From Actinomycetospora termitidis (GTDB lineage: Bacteria; Actinomycetota; Actinomycetes; Mycobacteriales; Pseudonocardiaceae): a stretch of DNA of 64,000 bases. This document shows, piece after piece, positions 33,403 to 41,339 of the stretch. Positions within the stretch are counted from its first letter, which is position 1. Every line of letters begins with the position of its first letter. The notes under the pieces are model-generated. The model saw only the letters and a list, made by a program, of their open reading frames with translations, did not search any database and was not told the origin of the DNA. A program made the position numbers and the translations under genes. Location: the NCBI RefSeq assembly GCF_030286555.1, contig NZ_JASVWF010000005.1:62001-126000 (forward strand), in the 5' to 3' direction.

Positions 33403-34139
33403 AAGAGACCTCGCCGGGCGCCGACGTCCAGAGCCAGGGTGGAGCCGGTCAGGGCGTCGGCCTCCGGGTCGAGGAGGGTGGCGACGGCCCACGCCACCTG
33501 GGCCGGCGTGACCAGCGCCGCGAGCGGCGACTCGGCGCGACGTTCGTCCAGGATCACCCCGACGTCGACCCCACGCTCGTCCGCGCGGGCCTGCGAGAGC
33601 CGCCGCAGGCGGTCGGTGTCCGCCGGTCCGGGCGCGACGAGGTGGGCGGTGACGCCGTCCGGGCCGTGGTGGTCGGCGAGCTGGCGGACGAGGTTGGCCA
33701 GGGCCGCGTTCGTCACGCCGGCCGCGCAGGTGTGCGGGGACGGTTCGCTGCCGTAGTGCCCGCCGAGGGCGACCAGCCGGGACCCGGGTTGCAGGCGGTG
33801 CTCCACGGCCCGGACCAGGCGCAACATCCCGCCGACCTTGAGCGCCACCGCCGACCCGAGTGCCGCCGGGTCGATCGACGGCAGCGGTCCGGCCGCCGGG
33901 AGCCCGGCGGCCTGCACCACCACCCGCACGGGGCGGTCCAGCGCGTCGACGGCGTCGCGGATCGTCGGGATCGCCTCGTCGGAGCCGATGTCCGCGGCGC
34001 ACGGGACCGTTCCCGACGTCGGGTCGGGGGGCTTCCGTGCGACGGCCACCACCGTGAGACCGGCGCGGGTCAGCCGCTCCGCGATCGCGGAGCCGAGGGC
34101 CCCGGAGGCGCCGACGACGACGGCCGTGCCGTCGCTCAT
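33399..34139 (-). CDS. SDR-like Rossmann protein (catalytic residues altered)
   Basis: A 246-residue protein with VVVGASGALGSAIAERL as cofactor-binding motif and VVQAAGLPAAG in the position of NNAG. The region that normally carries YxxxK reads HTCAAGVTNAALANL, so neither tyrosine nor lysine is in place. It may bind NAD(P) without classical SDR chemistry. The start overlaps the upstream HAD gene (ATGA), so the two are co-translated and may act on one substrate. Confidence 0.78.
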   Translation of the reverse strand: MSDGTAVVVGASGALGSAIAERLTRAGLTVVAVARKPPDPTSGTVPCAADIGSDEAIPTIRDAVDALDRPVRVVVQAAGLPAAGPLPSIDPAALGSAVALKVGGMLRLVRAVEHRLQPGSRLVALGGHYGSEPSPHTCAAGVTNAALANLVRQLADHHGPDGVTAHLVAPGPADTDRLRRLSQARADERGVDVGVILDERRAESPLAALVTPAQVAWAVATLLDPEADALTGSTLALDVGARRGLF

Positions 34140-34777
34140 GCTGCGGCCCGGAGGGTGAGGAGGTCGCGGGCCCGGGCGACGGCCGCCCCCGGGTCGCGGA
34201 GGTCGACCTCGACGGTGACGATCCCGGCGGCGCGGGAGCCGGCGCAGTTGCCGGGGACGTCGTCGAGGAACACCACCTCGTCGGCAGGGAGACCGAGAAC
34301 CGCCAGCGCGTGGGCGTAGGCGCGGGAGTCCGGCTTGAGCACGCCGGTGACCGACCCGTCGATCACGGTGTCGAAGCGCCCGAGGACGGGATGGCGGGTG
34401 AGGTCCGCGTCGCCGTGGAAGGCCGCCAGGTCGTTCGTGAGCGCGGCCACCACGAGACCGGCGGCGTGCGCGTCGTCCATCAGCGCGATCACCTCGGGCC
34501 GGAAGGGCTCCGTCCCCGTGTAGAGCGCGTCCATCAGTGCCGGCACCGTGCCCGGGCCGCCCGTGATCGCCCCGTATTCGGCGGCCCGAGCGGCCCAGTA
34601 GGCCCGCTCGGTGCCGTGCCCGGCGAGGACGTCGTCCCACGCGGGGTCCGGGCGGGGTCCGAGGAGGCCGCGGACGTCGGTGAACTCCCGCGGGGCGTCG
34701 AACTGCGCCATCCGCTCGTGGGCCGAGGTGAGCAGGACGCCGCCGATGTCGAGCAACAGTGCCCGGGGGGTGCTCAT
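34136..34777 (-). CDS. HAD-superfamily hydrolase
   Basis: A 213-residue haloacid-dehalogenase-like hydrolase. Motif I is LLLDIGGVLL, with a nucleophilic Asp but Gly-Gly in place of the usual DxD second residue. Motif II is VAALTNDL (Thr), motif III is the lysine in VLKPDSRAY, and motif IV is VFLDDVPGNC. The alpha-helical cap points to a small phosphate ester or haloacid substrate. TAGCGT lies 7 nt before ATG 34777. It is divergent from the split dikinase operon, so removal of a phosphate placed by that enzyme is a testable idea. Confidence 0.85.
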   Translation of the reverse strand: MSTPRALLLDIGGVLLTSAHERMAQFDAPREFTDVRGLLGPRPDPAWDDVLAGHGTERAYWAARAAEYGAITGGPGTVPALMDALYTGTEPFRPEVIALMDDAHAAGLVVAALTNDLAAFHGDADLTRHPVLGRFDTVIDGSVTGVLKPDSRAYAHALAVLGLPADEVVFLDDVPGNCAGSRAAGIVTVEVDLRDPGAAVARARDLLTLRAAA

Positions 34778-34784
34778 CGGCCGC

Positions 34785-34790
34785 ACGCTA
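34785..34790 (-). promoter_or_regulatory. Leaderless -10 element TAGCGT
   Basis: Minus-strand TAGCGT stands 7 nt before the ATG of the HAD gene at 34777. Confidence 0.5.
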
Positions 34791-34835
34791 GGCCCCCTCC
34801 GAACGAGCAGGCACCCTCCCGTTCGCCCGGACGCA

Positions 34836-34856
34836 ACGTTCCCTCCCCGGGAACGT
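34836..34856. promoter_or_regulatory. 8-5-8 palindromic operator upstream of dikinase operon
   Basis: ACGTTCCC and GGGAACGT flank five bases, and GCAAC/GTTGC extend the symmetry outward with a 2-nt offset. It lies in the 147-nt gap between the HAD gene and the dikinase operon and could control both. Confidence 0.6.
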
Positions 34857-34924
34857 GTTGCTTGCGTCACTCCCCCGGTTGGTTGACCGTCGGCTCGATC
34901 TCATCGCCGAGGAGGGTCCAGAAG

Positions 34925-36712
34925 ATGGCCAACGTCGTCCCCGTCGACGCCTGGAGCACGGGCGAGTGGTACCCGGGATACAAGCCCGAGTTCTTCGACA
35001 TGCCCTGGATCGTCGACCCCGCCGGCCCGTTCCGGCCGGGCGACGAGAACAGCTTCTGGTTCCTGGACTTCCACTGGTCCCGTGGCCTGACGCCCCTGGG
35101 CGCGACGCTGTGGAGCGGCGACGGCTACTGCTGGGGCACCCAGCACGCCGCCGAGTCCCTCCCGCTGCCGCCCGGGCGCGGCGTGAGCGCCCGGTTCGCC
35201 GGCACGCACCTCTACGGCAGCGCCCTCCCCGAGACCGACCCGGCCCAGATCGAGGCCCGCGCGGGCCGCATCGCCACGAATCTCCCGCACTTCCTGCAGA
35301 ACTACCGCAGCATCTGGGAGAGCGGGCGCGACGAGCTCGAGAACACCTGGTCGCAGTTCCGGGCGATCGACTTCACGCAGGTCAGCGGCGACGACCTGCC
35401 CGACCTGCTGGTCAAGGCCCGCCGGTACCACAAGCGCTCGATGGAGATCCACTTCGGCGTCATGTACCCGATGCTGGCCAACTTCCTCGGCTTCTACGGG
35501 GCCTGCGCCGACATGGGCATCAACCCCAACGAGATCGGCAAGTTCCTCCAGGGCGAGGACACCAAGATCATGGAGACCGACCGCAAGCTCTACGACCTGG
35601 CCCTCAAGGCCCGGGCTGCGGGGCTGGAGCCGGTCTTCGAGGCGCACGACGGCGGCCGGCTGCGCGAGGCCCTGGGCCGGCACGGCGGCGCCGCCTCCGG
35701 CTGGCTGACCGAGTTCGACGACTTCCTGCAGGTCTACGGCTACCGCGCCGAGGCCACCTGCGACGTCGGCGTGCCGAGCTGGATCGAGGACAACACGATC
35801 CCGCTCGACCTCGTCAAGACGTTCCTGCAGCGGAAGGACTCCCACGACTTCTCCCGCGCGGCGACCAACGCCCTGGCCGAGCGCGAGGAGGCCATCGAGA
35901 ACGCCCGGGCCGGCCTCACCCGCGAGGAGCAGGCCGTCTTCGACGCCGGCCTCGCCTCCAACCAGGCGGCCAACTTCCCCTGGTGGCAGGACGACCACAA
36001 CTACTACATCGACCTCAAGGTCATGCTCCCGCTGCGGTGGGGCTGCCAGGAGCTCGCGAGCCGGGTCAAGGCCGACCGCCAGGACGACATGCTCTACCTG
36101 TTCTGGCCGGAGCTGCGCGACGTCGCCAGCGGCGAGAAGCCCTACGACGCCGAGCTGCGCGGGCTCGTCGACGCCCGACGCCAGTACTTCGACGAGTGGC
36201 ACGGCCGCCGCGGCGAGATGCCGAAGGTGCTCGGGACGATCCCGGAGAACGTCGAGGACCCGATCCTCATCGAGATCTTCGGCCTGAACCCGCACTCCAT
36301 CCGGGCGGTGCAGAACCCGGACGCGGCGGCCCAGACCGTGATGAACGGCGTCCCGGCGGCCAAGGGCACGGCCCGCGGGATCGCCCGCGTCCTGCAGTCC
36401 TCCGACGAGCTGCACCGCCTCGAGCCCGGGTCGATCCTGGTCTGCGAGTCGACCTCGCCGAACTGGACGCCCGCCTTCGGCAAGATCGCGGGCTGCGCCT
36501 GCGACGGCGGCGGGATGCTCTCGCACGCCGCGATCGTCGGCCGCGAGTACGGCGTGCCGACGGTGACCGCGATCGGCGTCGCGACCCTGTCGATCGCCGA
36601 CGGCGACGAGATCGAGGTGGACGGCTCGAGCGGCACCGTCACGGTGCTGCGCCGCGCGGCCGAGGTGGCCGCGTCGGCGGACGCGCCGCGGACGGAGGAG
36701 GTCACCGCATGA
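34925..36712 (+). CDS. PEP-utilising enzyme, phosphohistidine-domain subunit
   Basis: A 595-residue protein. The first about 480 residues form a helical/mixed domain that I do not recognise in detail (WYPGYKPEFFDMPWIVDP, WFLDFHWSRGLTPLG). The C-terminal about 100 residues are a PEP-utilisers mobile domain with phosphorylatable histidine 534 in GGMLSHAAIVGREYGVP. The partner gene, overlapping by 4 nt, supplies the ATP-grasp half. Together they form a split PEP-synthase-like dikinase, as in phenylphosphate synthase and the CreHI alkylphenol-phosphorylating enzyme. It would transfer a phosphoryl group from ATP via His to an acceptor. AGGAGGG precedes the ATG. Confidence 0.85.
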   Translation: MANVVPVDAWSTGEWYPGYKPEFFDMPWIVDPAGPFRPGDENSFWFLDFHWSRGLTPLGATLWSGDGYCWGTQHAAESLPLPPGRGVSARFAGTHLYGSALPETDPAQIEARAGRIATNLPHFLQNYRSIWESGRDELENTWSQFRAIDFTQVSGDDLPDLLVKARRYHKRSMEIHFGVMYPMLANFLGFYGACADMGINPNEIGKFLQGEDTKIMETDRKLYDLALKARAAGLEPVFEAHDGGRLREALGRHGGAASGWLTEFDDFLQVYGYRAEATCDVGVPSWIEDNTIPLDLVKTFLQRKDSHDFSRAATNALAEREEAIENARAGLTREEQAVFDAGLASNQAANFPWWQDDHNYYIDLKVMLPLRWGCQELASRVKADRQDDMLYLFWPELRDVASGEKPYDAELRGLVDARRQYFDEWHGRRGEMPKVLGTIPENVEDPILIEIFGLNPHSIRAVQNPDAAAQTVMNGVPAAKGTARGIARVLQSSDELHRLEPGSILVCESTSPNWTPAFGKIAGCACDGGGMLSHAAIVGREYGVPTVTAIGVATLSIADGDEIEVDGSSGTVTVLRRAAEVAASADAPRTEEVTA

Positions 36713-37836
36713 CGCTGGTGTCGGGGGACGCGACCGTGGCCGAGGAACCCGAGCGGCACAGCTGCGAGGCGATCTCGTGGCTCGACGAGGTGGATCCGTC
36801 GGAGGCCGTCGCCCGGGGCGGCGCCAAGATGGGCCGGCTCGCCGAGCTGCTCGCCTCCGGGGTGCTCGTGCCCCAGGGGTTCGCCGTGACGGTCGAGGCG
36901 TACTCGCGGCACTGCCGGGAGTCCGGGCTGGACGGGCGGATCGACACGGTGCTCGGGGCCCTCGGGCCCGATCCCGACGACGCCGCGGTCGAGGCCGCGT
37001 CGGCGGAGATCCGCGAGATGTTCGCGGGCACGCCGATGTCCGACGGGCTCGCCGCACGTCTGACCGAGGCCTACGAGGAGCTGTGCCTGCGCTGCGTGGA
37101 CGTGAACGTGCCGGTCGCGGTGCGCTCCTCGGCCACCGGCGAGGATGCGGCGGACGCCTCGTTCGCCGGCATCTTCGACACCTACCTGGGCGTCTCCGGT
37201 GTCGAGCGGGTGCTGGAGTCGGTCCGCCGGTGCTGGGGCTCGCTGTTCACCGCCCGCGCCCTGGCCTACCGGCTGCGCCGTGGGATCAGCCACCACGACA
37301 TGCCGATCGCCGTCGGCGTCATCGAGCTCATCCACGCCCGGGCGTCCGGCGTGGCGTTCTCGGTGCACCCGGTCACCGGCAAGCGCGACCGCATCGTCAT
37401 CGAGACCAGCTGGGGCTGGGGCGAGGCGATCGTGCAGGGCCTGGTCGACCCCGACCACGTCGAGGTCGGCAAGGCCGACGGCCGGGTGCTGCGGTACGAC
37501 GTGGCGCACAAGAAGGTCGTCAGCGCGTTCGACTTCGCCGTCGGCGCGGTCACCGAGATCGAGATGCCGGCCAAGCTCGCCCACCGGCAGGTCCTCGACG
37601 ACGAGCAGATCGCCGCGATCTCCGCCGCGGTGACGGCGATCGAGGAGCACTACGGGCACCCGGTGGACGTCGAGTGGGTCATCGGCCGGCACCGCCGGGC
37701 CGGCGACCCCGTCTGCATCGTCCAGACCCGTCCCGTCACCACCGTCGAGCCGGAGACGACGGCCGCACCCGCCTACGACCCGGTCGCCCTCGCGCAGAAG
37801 TACCTGTTCTCCGGGAAGCCGATCCCGGGTCGATAG
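36709..37836 (+). CDS. PEP/pyruvate-binding (ATP-grasp) subunit of split dikinase
   Basis: A 375-residue protein equal to the N-terminal nucleotide-binding half of PEP synthase. Seen are GGAKMGRLAELLASGVLVPQGFAVT, VAVRSSATGEDAADASFAG, GSLFTARALAYRLRRG, VIETSWGWGEAIVQG, and the closing DVEWVIG...CIVQTRPVT. It would phosphorylate the histidine on the partner subunit using ATP, releasing AMP. It lacks the mobile His domain and the PEP barrel, so it cannot act alone. A 21-bp hairpin follows the gene. Confidence 0.88.
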   Translation: MTLVSGDATVAEEPERHSCEAISWLDEVDPSEAVARGGAKMGRLAELLASGVLVPQGFAVTVEAYSRHCRESGLDGRIDTVLGALGPDPDDAAVEAASAEIREMFAGTPMSDGLAARLTEAYEELCLRCVDVNVPVAVRSSATGEDAADASFAGIFDTYLGVSGVERVLESVRRCWGSLFTARALAYRLRRGISHHDMPIAVGVIELIHARASGVAFSVHPVTGKRDRIVIETSWGWGEAIVQGLVDPDHVEVGKADGRVLRYDVAHKKVVSAFDFAVGAVTEIEMPAKLAHRQVLDDEQIAAISAAVTAIEEHYGHPVDVEWVIGRHRRAGDPVCIVQTRPVTTVEPETTAAPAYDPVALAQKYLFSGKPIPGR

Positions 37837-37856
37837 GCGCGCGTCCTCTCCCGGAC

Positions 37857-37906
37857 CACGAACGGGCCGTTCGTCACGGAAGAAGGTGACGAGCGGCCCG
37901 TTCGTG
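37857..37906. terminator. 21-bp hairpin after the dikinase operon
   Basis: Arms 37857-37877 and 37886-37906 pair over 21 bp with a single mismatch around an 8-nt purine loop. It sits 20 nt after the operon's last stop and should act as terminator. It shares the CGAACGG theme of other intergenic hairpins here. Confidence 0.8.
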
Positions 37907-38070
37907 CGTCCCGGTGCACGTCAGCCCCGGGCCGCCCGGTCGACGACGGTGGGGGTCACGCAGATTGTCGGTCCCCCGGTGCACGATGGGGGGAACCGCG
38001 GCGCCGATGAGGCGTCCGGGGAGAGGGCGCTCCTGGCGGGGGGCGCGGACCGGCTGACGGGGGATGTGGC

Positions 38071-39261
38071 ATGGCACTCGGGCGCGCGGTGCTCGGGCTG
38101 ATGGTGACGTTCGCGATCGCGTTGGCCGCGATCACGGTGTGGGGCACGGTCGAGCGGGCGTCGGGCGCGCCCGCGACGGCCGCGGGCGCGGAGGCCGAGG
38201 CCCCGGCGGTGCCGGCGGCGCAGGTCTCGCTGACTCCGGGGAACGGGGCGGCGGGGGTGGCCCCGGCCGCACCCGCCGTCGTGAAGGTGGCGCAGGGGCG
38301 GCTGACCGACGTGGCGCTCGTCGGGCCGGACGGCACGGCGGTCGCGGGCCGCCCGACGCCGGACGGCTGGGAGTCCACGGCCACCCTGGCGTACGGCACC
38401 ACGTACACGTGGAAGGGCCTCGCCGTGGACGCGGCCGGCAACCCGACGCGGCTGACCGGCTCGTTCAGCACGGTCACGCCGCAGCGCAAGATCGCGGCGA
38501 ACATCAACATCGCGGACGACGCGACGGTCGGCGTGGGTGCGCCGATCATCGTGCAGTTCAACGGTGAGGTCGCGGACAAGGCGGCGGCGCAGCGGGCCCT
38601 GCAGGTCCGGACGTCGGTGCCCACCGAGGGGTCGTGGGCCTGGCTGCCCGACGCCGAGCAGGGCTCCCGGGCCCACTGGCGGCCCAAGGACTACTGGAAG
38701 CCGGGGACGCAGGTCGACGTGGCGGCGAACCTCGTCGGGGTCGACACCGGCGACGGCGCCTGGGGCTCCGCGAACGTCACCTCGCACTTCACGATCGGGC
38801 GCTCGCAGATCGTGAAGGCGGACGTGAACTCGTTCCAGATGGTCGTGGTGCGCGACGGGCAGACGGTCATGACGGTGCCCGCGAGCTACGGGCTGGGGTC
38901 CGACCCGAACCGCAACACGACCAACGGCGTCCACGTGGTCATGAGCAAGGAGGCCAACAAGCTCATGACCAACCCGGACTACGGCTACTTCAACGTGCCG
39001 GAGAAGTGGGCGGTCCGGATCTCCAACAACGGCGAGTTCATCCACGCGAACCCGCAGTCGACCAGCGCGCAGGGCAACGAGAACGTGACCCACGGGTGCG
39101 TGAACCTCTCGACGACGGACGCGGAGGCCTACTTCAACACCGCGATGTTCGGTGACCCCGTGGAGGTCACCGGGAGCCCGGTGCCGATGCCGCAGACCGA
39201 CATCTACGACTGGTCGCTCACCTGGCCGGAGTGGCAGAAGCTGTCCGCCCTGCCGACCTAG
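38071..39261 (+). CDS. L,D-transpeptidase with Ig-like domains (LdtMt2-like)
   Basis: A 396-residue exported enzyme with an N-terminal signal anchor (AVLGLMVTFAIALAAITVWG). Two bacterial Ig-like domains (about residues 50-130 and 135-250) precede a YkuD catalytic domain. Active-site residues are His341 and Cys343 in THGCVNLS, with VHVVMSKEANKLM and FIHANPQS nearby. The layout is that of mycobacterial LdtMt2, which forms 3-3 peptidoglycan cross-links. It differs from the short transpeptidase at 14393. Confidence 0.93.
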   Translation: MALGRAVLGLMVTFAIALAAITVWGTVERASGAPATAAGAEAEAPAVPAAQVSLTPGNGAAGVAPAAPAVVKVAQGRLTDVALVGPDGTAVAGRPTPDGWESTATLAYGTTYTWKGLAVDAAGNPTRLTGSFSTVTPQRKIAANINIADDATVGVGAPIIVQFNGEVADKAAAQRALQVRTSVPTEGSWAWLPDAEQGSRAHWRPKDYWKPGTQVDVAANLVGVDTGDGAWGSANVTSHFTIGRSQIVKADVNSFQMVVVRDGQTVMTVPASYGLGSDPNRNTTNGVHVVMSKEANKLMTNPDYGYFNVPEKWAVRISNNGEFIHANPQSTSAQGNENVTHGCVNLSTTDAEAYFNTAMFGDPVEVTGSPVPMPQTDIYDWSLTWPEWQKLSALPT

Positions 39262-39266
39262 CACCG

Positions 39267-40172
39267 TCAGCCGACGGTCAGGATCACCTTGCCGGTCGCG
39301 TGGCCGCCCTCGACGAGCGCGAGGGCGGCCTGCGCGTCGTCGAGAGGGCGGACGTCGGTGACGTGCGGGTCGAGGGCACCGTCGGCGACCAGGCCGACGA
39401 GGCGCTCGAGGACGGCGGTGCTGCGGTCCCGCACGATCTGCTGCCCGCCGAGCTCGGTGGACAGGCCGTAGTCGGCGACCGAGATGAGCTTCGTCGGGTC
39501 GCTCAGCAGGCCGGCGACGGTGCACAGGGGGTCGCCGCCCACGAGGTCGAACACCCCGTCGACGCCGTCGGGAGCCACCTCGCGGAGCCGGTCCAGCACG
39601 CCGTCGCCGTACGCGACGGGCGTGGCTCCGTAGCCGGAGAGCATCGCGTGCTTGCCGGGGCTCGCCGTCGTCACCACCCGCAGGCCGCGGGCGACGGCGA
39701 GCTGGATGATCGGGATCCCGACGCCCCCTCCCCCACCGTTGACGAGCAGCACGCTTCCCGACGGCAGGTCGAGCTGCTCGAGCGCGTCCCAGGCGGTGCC
39801 CGCGGCGACCGGGAGAGCAGCCGCGTCCTCGGCGCTCACGGTCTCCGGGCGGTGGGCGGCGAACCCGGCGGTGACCCGGGCGCGGGGCGCCCACCCGCCC
39901 TGCATGTCCGGGCAGCCGCCGAAGACCTCGTCCCCCTCGGCGAACCCCGTGACGTCCGGTCCGAGGGCGAGCACGGTGCCGGCGACCTCACGGCCGAGGA
40001 CCGCGGGCCCGACCGTGCCGTACGACCCGTCGCGGACCTTCCAGTCCCCCGGGTTCACGCCGGCCGCCCGCACCGCGACGAGCAGCTCGCCCGGACCGGG
40101 CACCGGCTCGTCGACCTCGAGGAACGCCTGCTGTTCCGGACCACCCACCGCGACGAACCCGTAGCCACGCAC
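39267..40172 (-). CDS. MDR-family NADP-dependent oxidoreductase (quinone oxidoreductase type)
   Basis: A 301-residue medium-chain dehydrogenase. The N-terminal GroES-like domain (EVDEPVPGPGELLVAVRAAGVNPGDWKVRDG) is followed by VNGGGGGVGIPIIQLAVARG, the cofactor loop, and a short ending GGHATGKVILTVG. Structural-zinc cysteines are absent, which places it in the zinc-independent quinone oxidoreductase group. It stops 5 nt from the transpeptidase stop, converging with it. Substrate unknown. Confidence 0.88.
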   Translation of the reverse strand: MRGYGFVAVGGPEQQAFLEVDEPVPGPGELLVAVRAAGVNPGDWKVRDGSYGTVGPAVLGREVAGTVLALGPDVTGFAEGDEVFGGCPDMQGGWAPRARVTAGFAAHRPETVSAEDAAALPVAAGTAWDALEQLDLPSGSVLLVNGGGGGVGIPIIQLAVARGLRVVTTASPGKHAMLSGYGATPVAYGDGVLDRLREVAPDGVDGVFDLVGGDPLCTVAGLLSDPTKLISVADYGLSTELGGQQIVRDRSTAVLERLVGLVADGALDPHVTDVRPLDDAQAALALVEGGHATGKVILTVG

Positions 40173-40218
40173 GGGGCCGCATCCTGCTCCCGCCGTCCGG
40201 CGGGCGCACCATGGACCC

Positions 40219-41178
40219 GTGGCTAGGGCTGGTCAACTGATGGGGCCGATGGGGCCGACGCCGGGCCCCGCGTGGGCGGACGTGCTCACCACGTGGTCAC
40301 CGGCGTGGGGCGTGAACGCGGTCCTGCTGGTGCTGGCCGTGCTCTACCTCGCGGCGGCCCGACGCCATGGGGCGTGGCCCGTCCGGCGCACCGTCTCGTT
40401 CCTGGCCGCCCTCGCCTCGGCCGTGGTGACGTGGAACTCCGGGATCGCGGTGTTCGGGCACGCGGCGTTCGCGGTGCACATGGTCATGCACCTGATGCTG
40501 ATCATGGTCGTGCCGGCGTTCTGGGTCGCGGCGCACCCGCTGGAGCTGCTGCGGTCGTCGTTGCCGGAGCGCGCGGGGGCGCGGTTCGACGCGGTCCTGG
40601 ACTCGCGGGCGTCCCGGGCCCTGTTCTTCCCCGGCACCGTGCTGATCGTCTACGCGCTCGTCATCGTCCTGACCCACCTGACGGGGTTCATGGAGGCCAT
40701 GGCGTCGTCGATGGCGCTGCACCACTCGGAGCAGGCGCTCTACCTGGTCGCCGGCGTGCTGTTCTTCCACGTCGCCATCGGCGTCGACCTGCTGCCGAAC
40801 CGGCCCGCCTACTTCGTGCGCTACGTGCTGATGGCGTTCGCGATGGGCGTGGACACCCTGGTCGGCGTCGTGCTGATGCAGGCGCCCGCGACGATGTTCC
40901 CGTCCTACGACCTCGAGGGTGTGCACCTCGGCGGCGCGCTGATGTGGGTCGTCGGTGACGGGTTGATGATGGTGATCATGGTCCTGCTCGGCCGGCTGTG
41001 GGTGTCGGACGCGTCGGCGAAGGTCGACTTCGGGCCGTGGCTGGAGTCGGCCCGGAACGACGCGTTCCGGGAACAGACCGGGAGCAGCGCGGACGCGGCC
41101 GGTGACCTCGACGACGACGAGGACGCCCTCGCCGCCTACAACCGGATGCTCGCCCGGCTGGACCGCGGCGAGCGCTGA
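40219..41178 (+). CDS. Cytochrome c oxidase assembly protein CtaG-like
   Basis: A 319-residue membrane protein with about seven helices matching the caa3-type CtaG family: HMVMHLMLIMVVPAFWVAAHPLELL, then LTHLTGFMEAMASSMALHHSEQALYLVAGVLFFH and GVHLGGALMWVVGDG, with conserved histidines and methionines that could bind copper. A cytoplasmic acidic tail follows. In this family the protein helps deliver copper to the oxidase. No oxidase genes are nearby, which is common in Actinobacteria. Confidence 0.88.
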   Translation: MARAGQLMGPMGPTPGPAWADVLTTWSPAWGVNAVLLVLAVLYLAAARRHGAWPVRRTVSFLAALASAVVTWNSGIAVFGHAAFAVHMVMHLMLIMVVPAFWVAAHPLELLRSSLPERAGARFDAVLDSRASRALFFPGTVLIVYALVIVLTHLTGFMEAMASSMALHHSEQALYLVAGVLFFHVAIGVDLLPNRPAYFVRYVLMAFAMGVDTLVGVVLMQAPATMFPSYDLEGVHLGGALMWVVGDGLMMVIMVLLGRLWVSDASAKVDFGPWLESARNDAFREQTGSSADAAGDLDDDEDALAAYNRMLARLDRGER

Positions 41179-41185
41179 GCGCGCC

Positions 41186-41245
41186 CGCGAGTGCGACACG
41201 GCGCAGGTTCCGGGGCCCGCGAGCCTGCGCCACGTCGCACTCGCG
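41186..41245. terminator. 22-bp hairpin after ctaG
   Basis: Arms 41186-41207 and 41224-41245 pair at 20 of 22 positions around a 16-nt loop. The core CGCAGGTTCCGGGGCC returns in inverse orientation in the repeat at 63072-63093. Confidence 0.75.
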
Positions 41246-41339
41246 CTGTCCCGGAGTGCGGCACAGCGCGCTTCCTCGCCGACCGGTCCACTCCTACCGT
41301 CGAGGTTGCCACCACCACGACCTCCCGGGAGGGGCAGCC

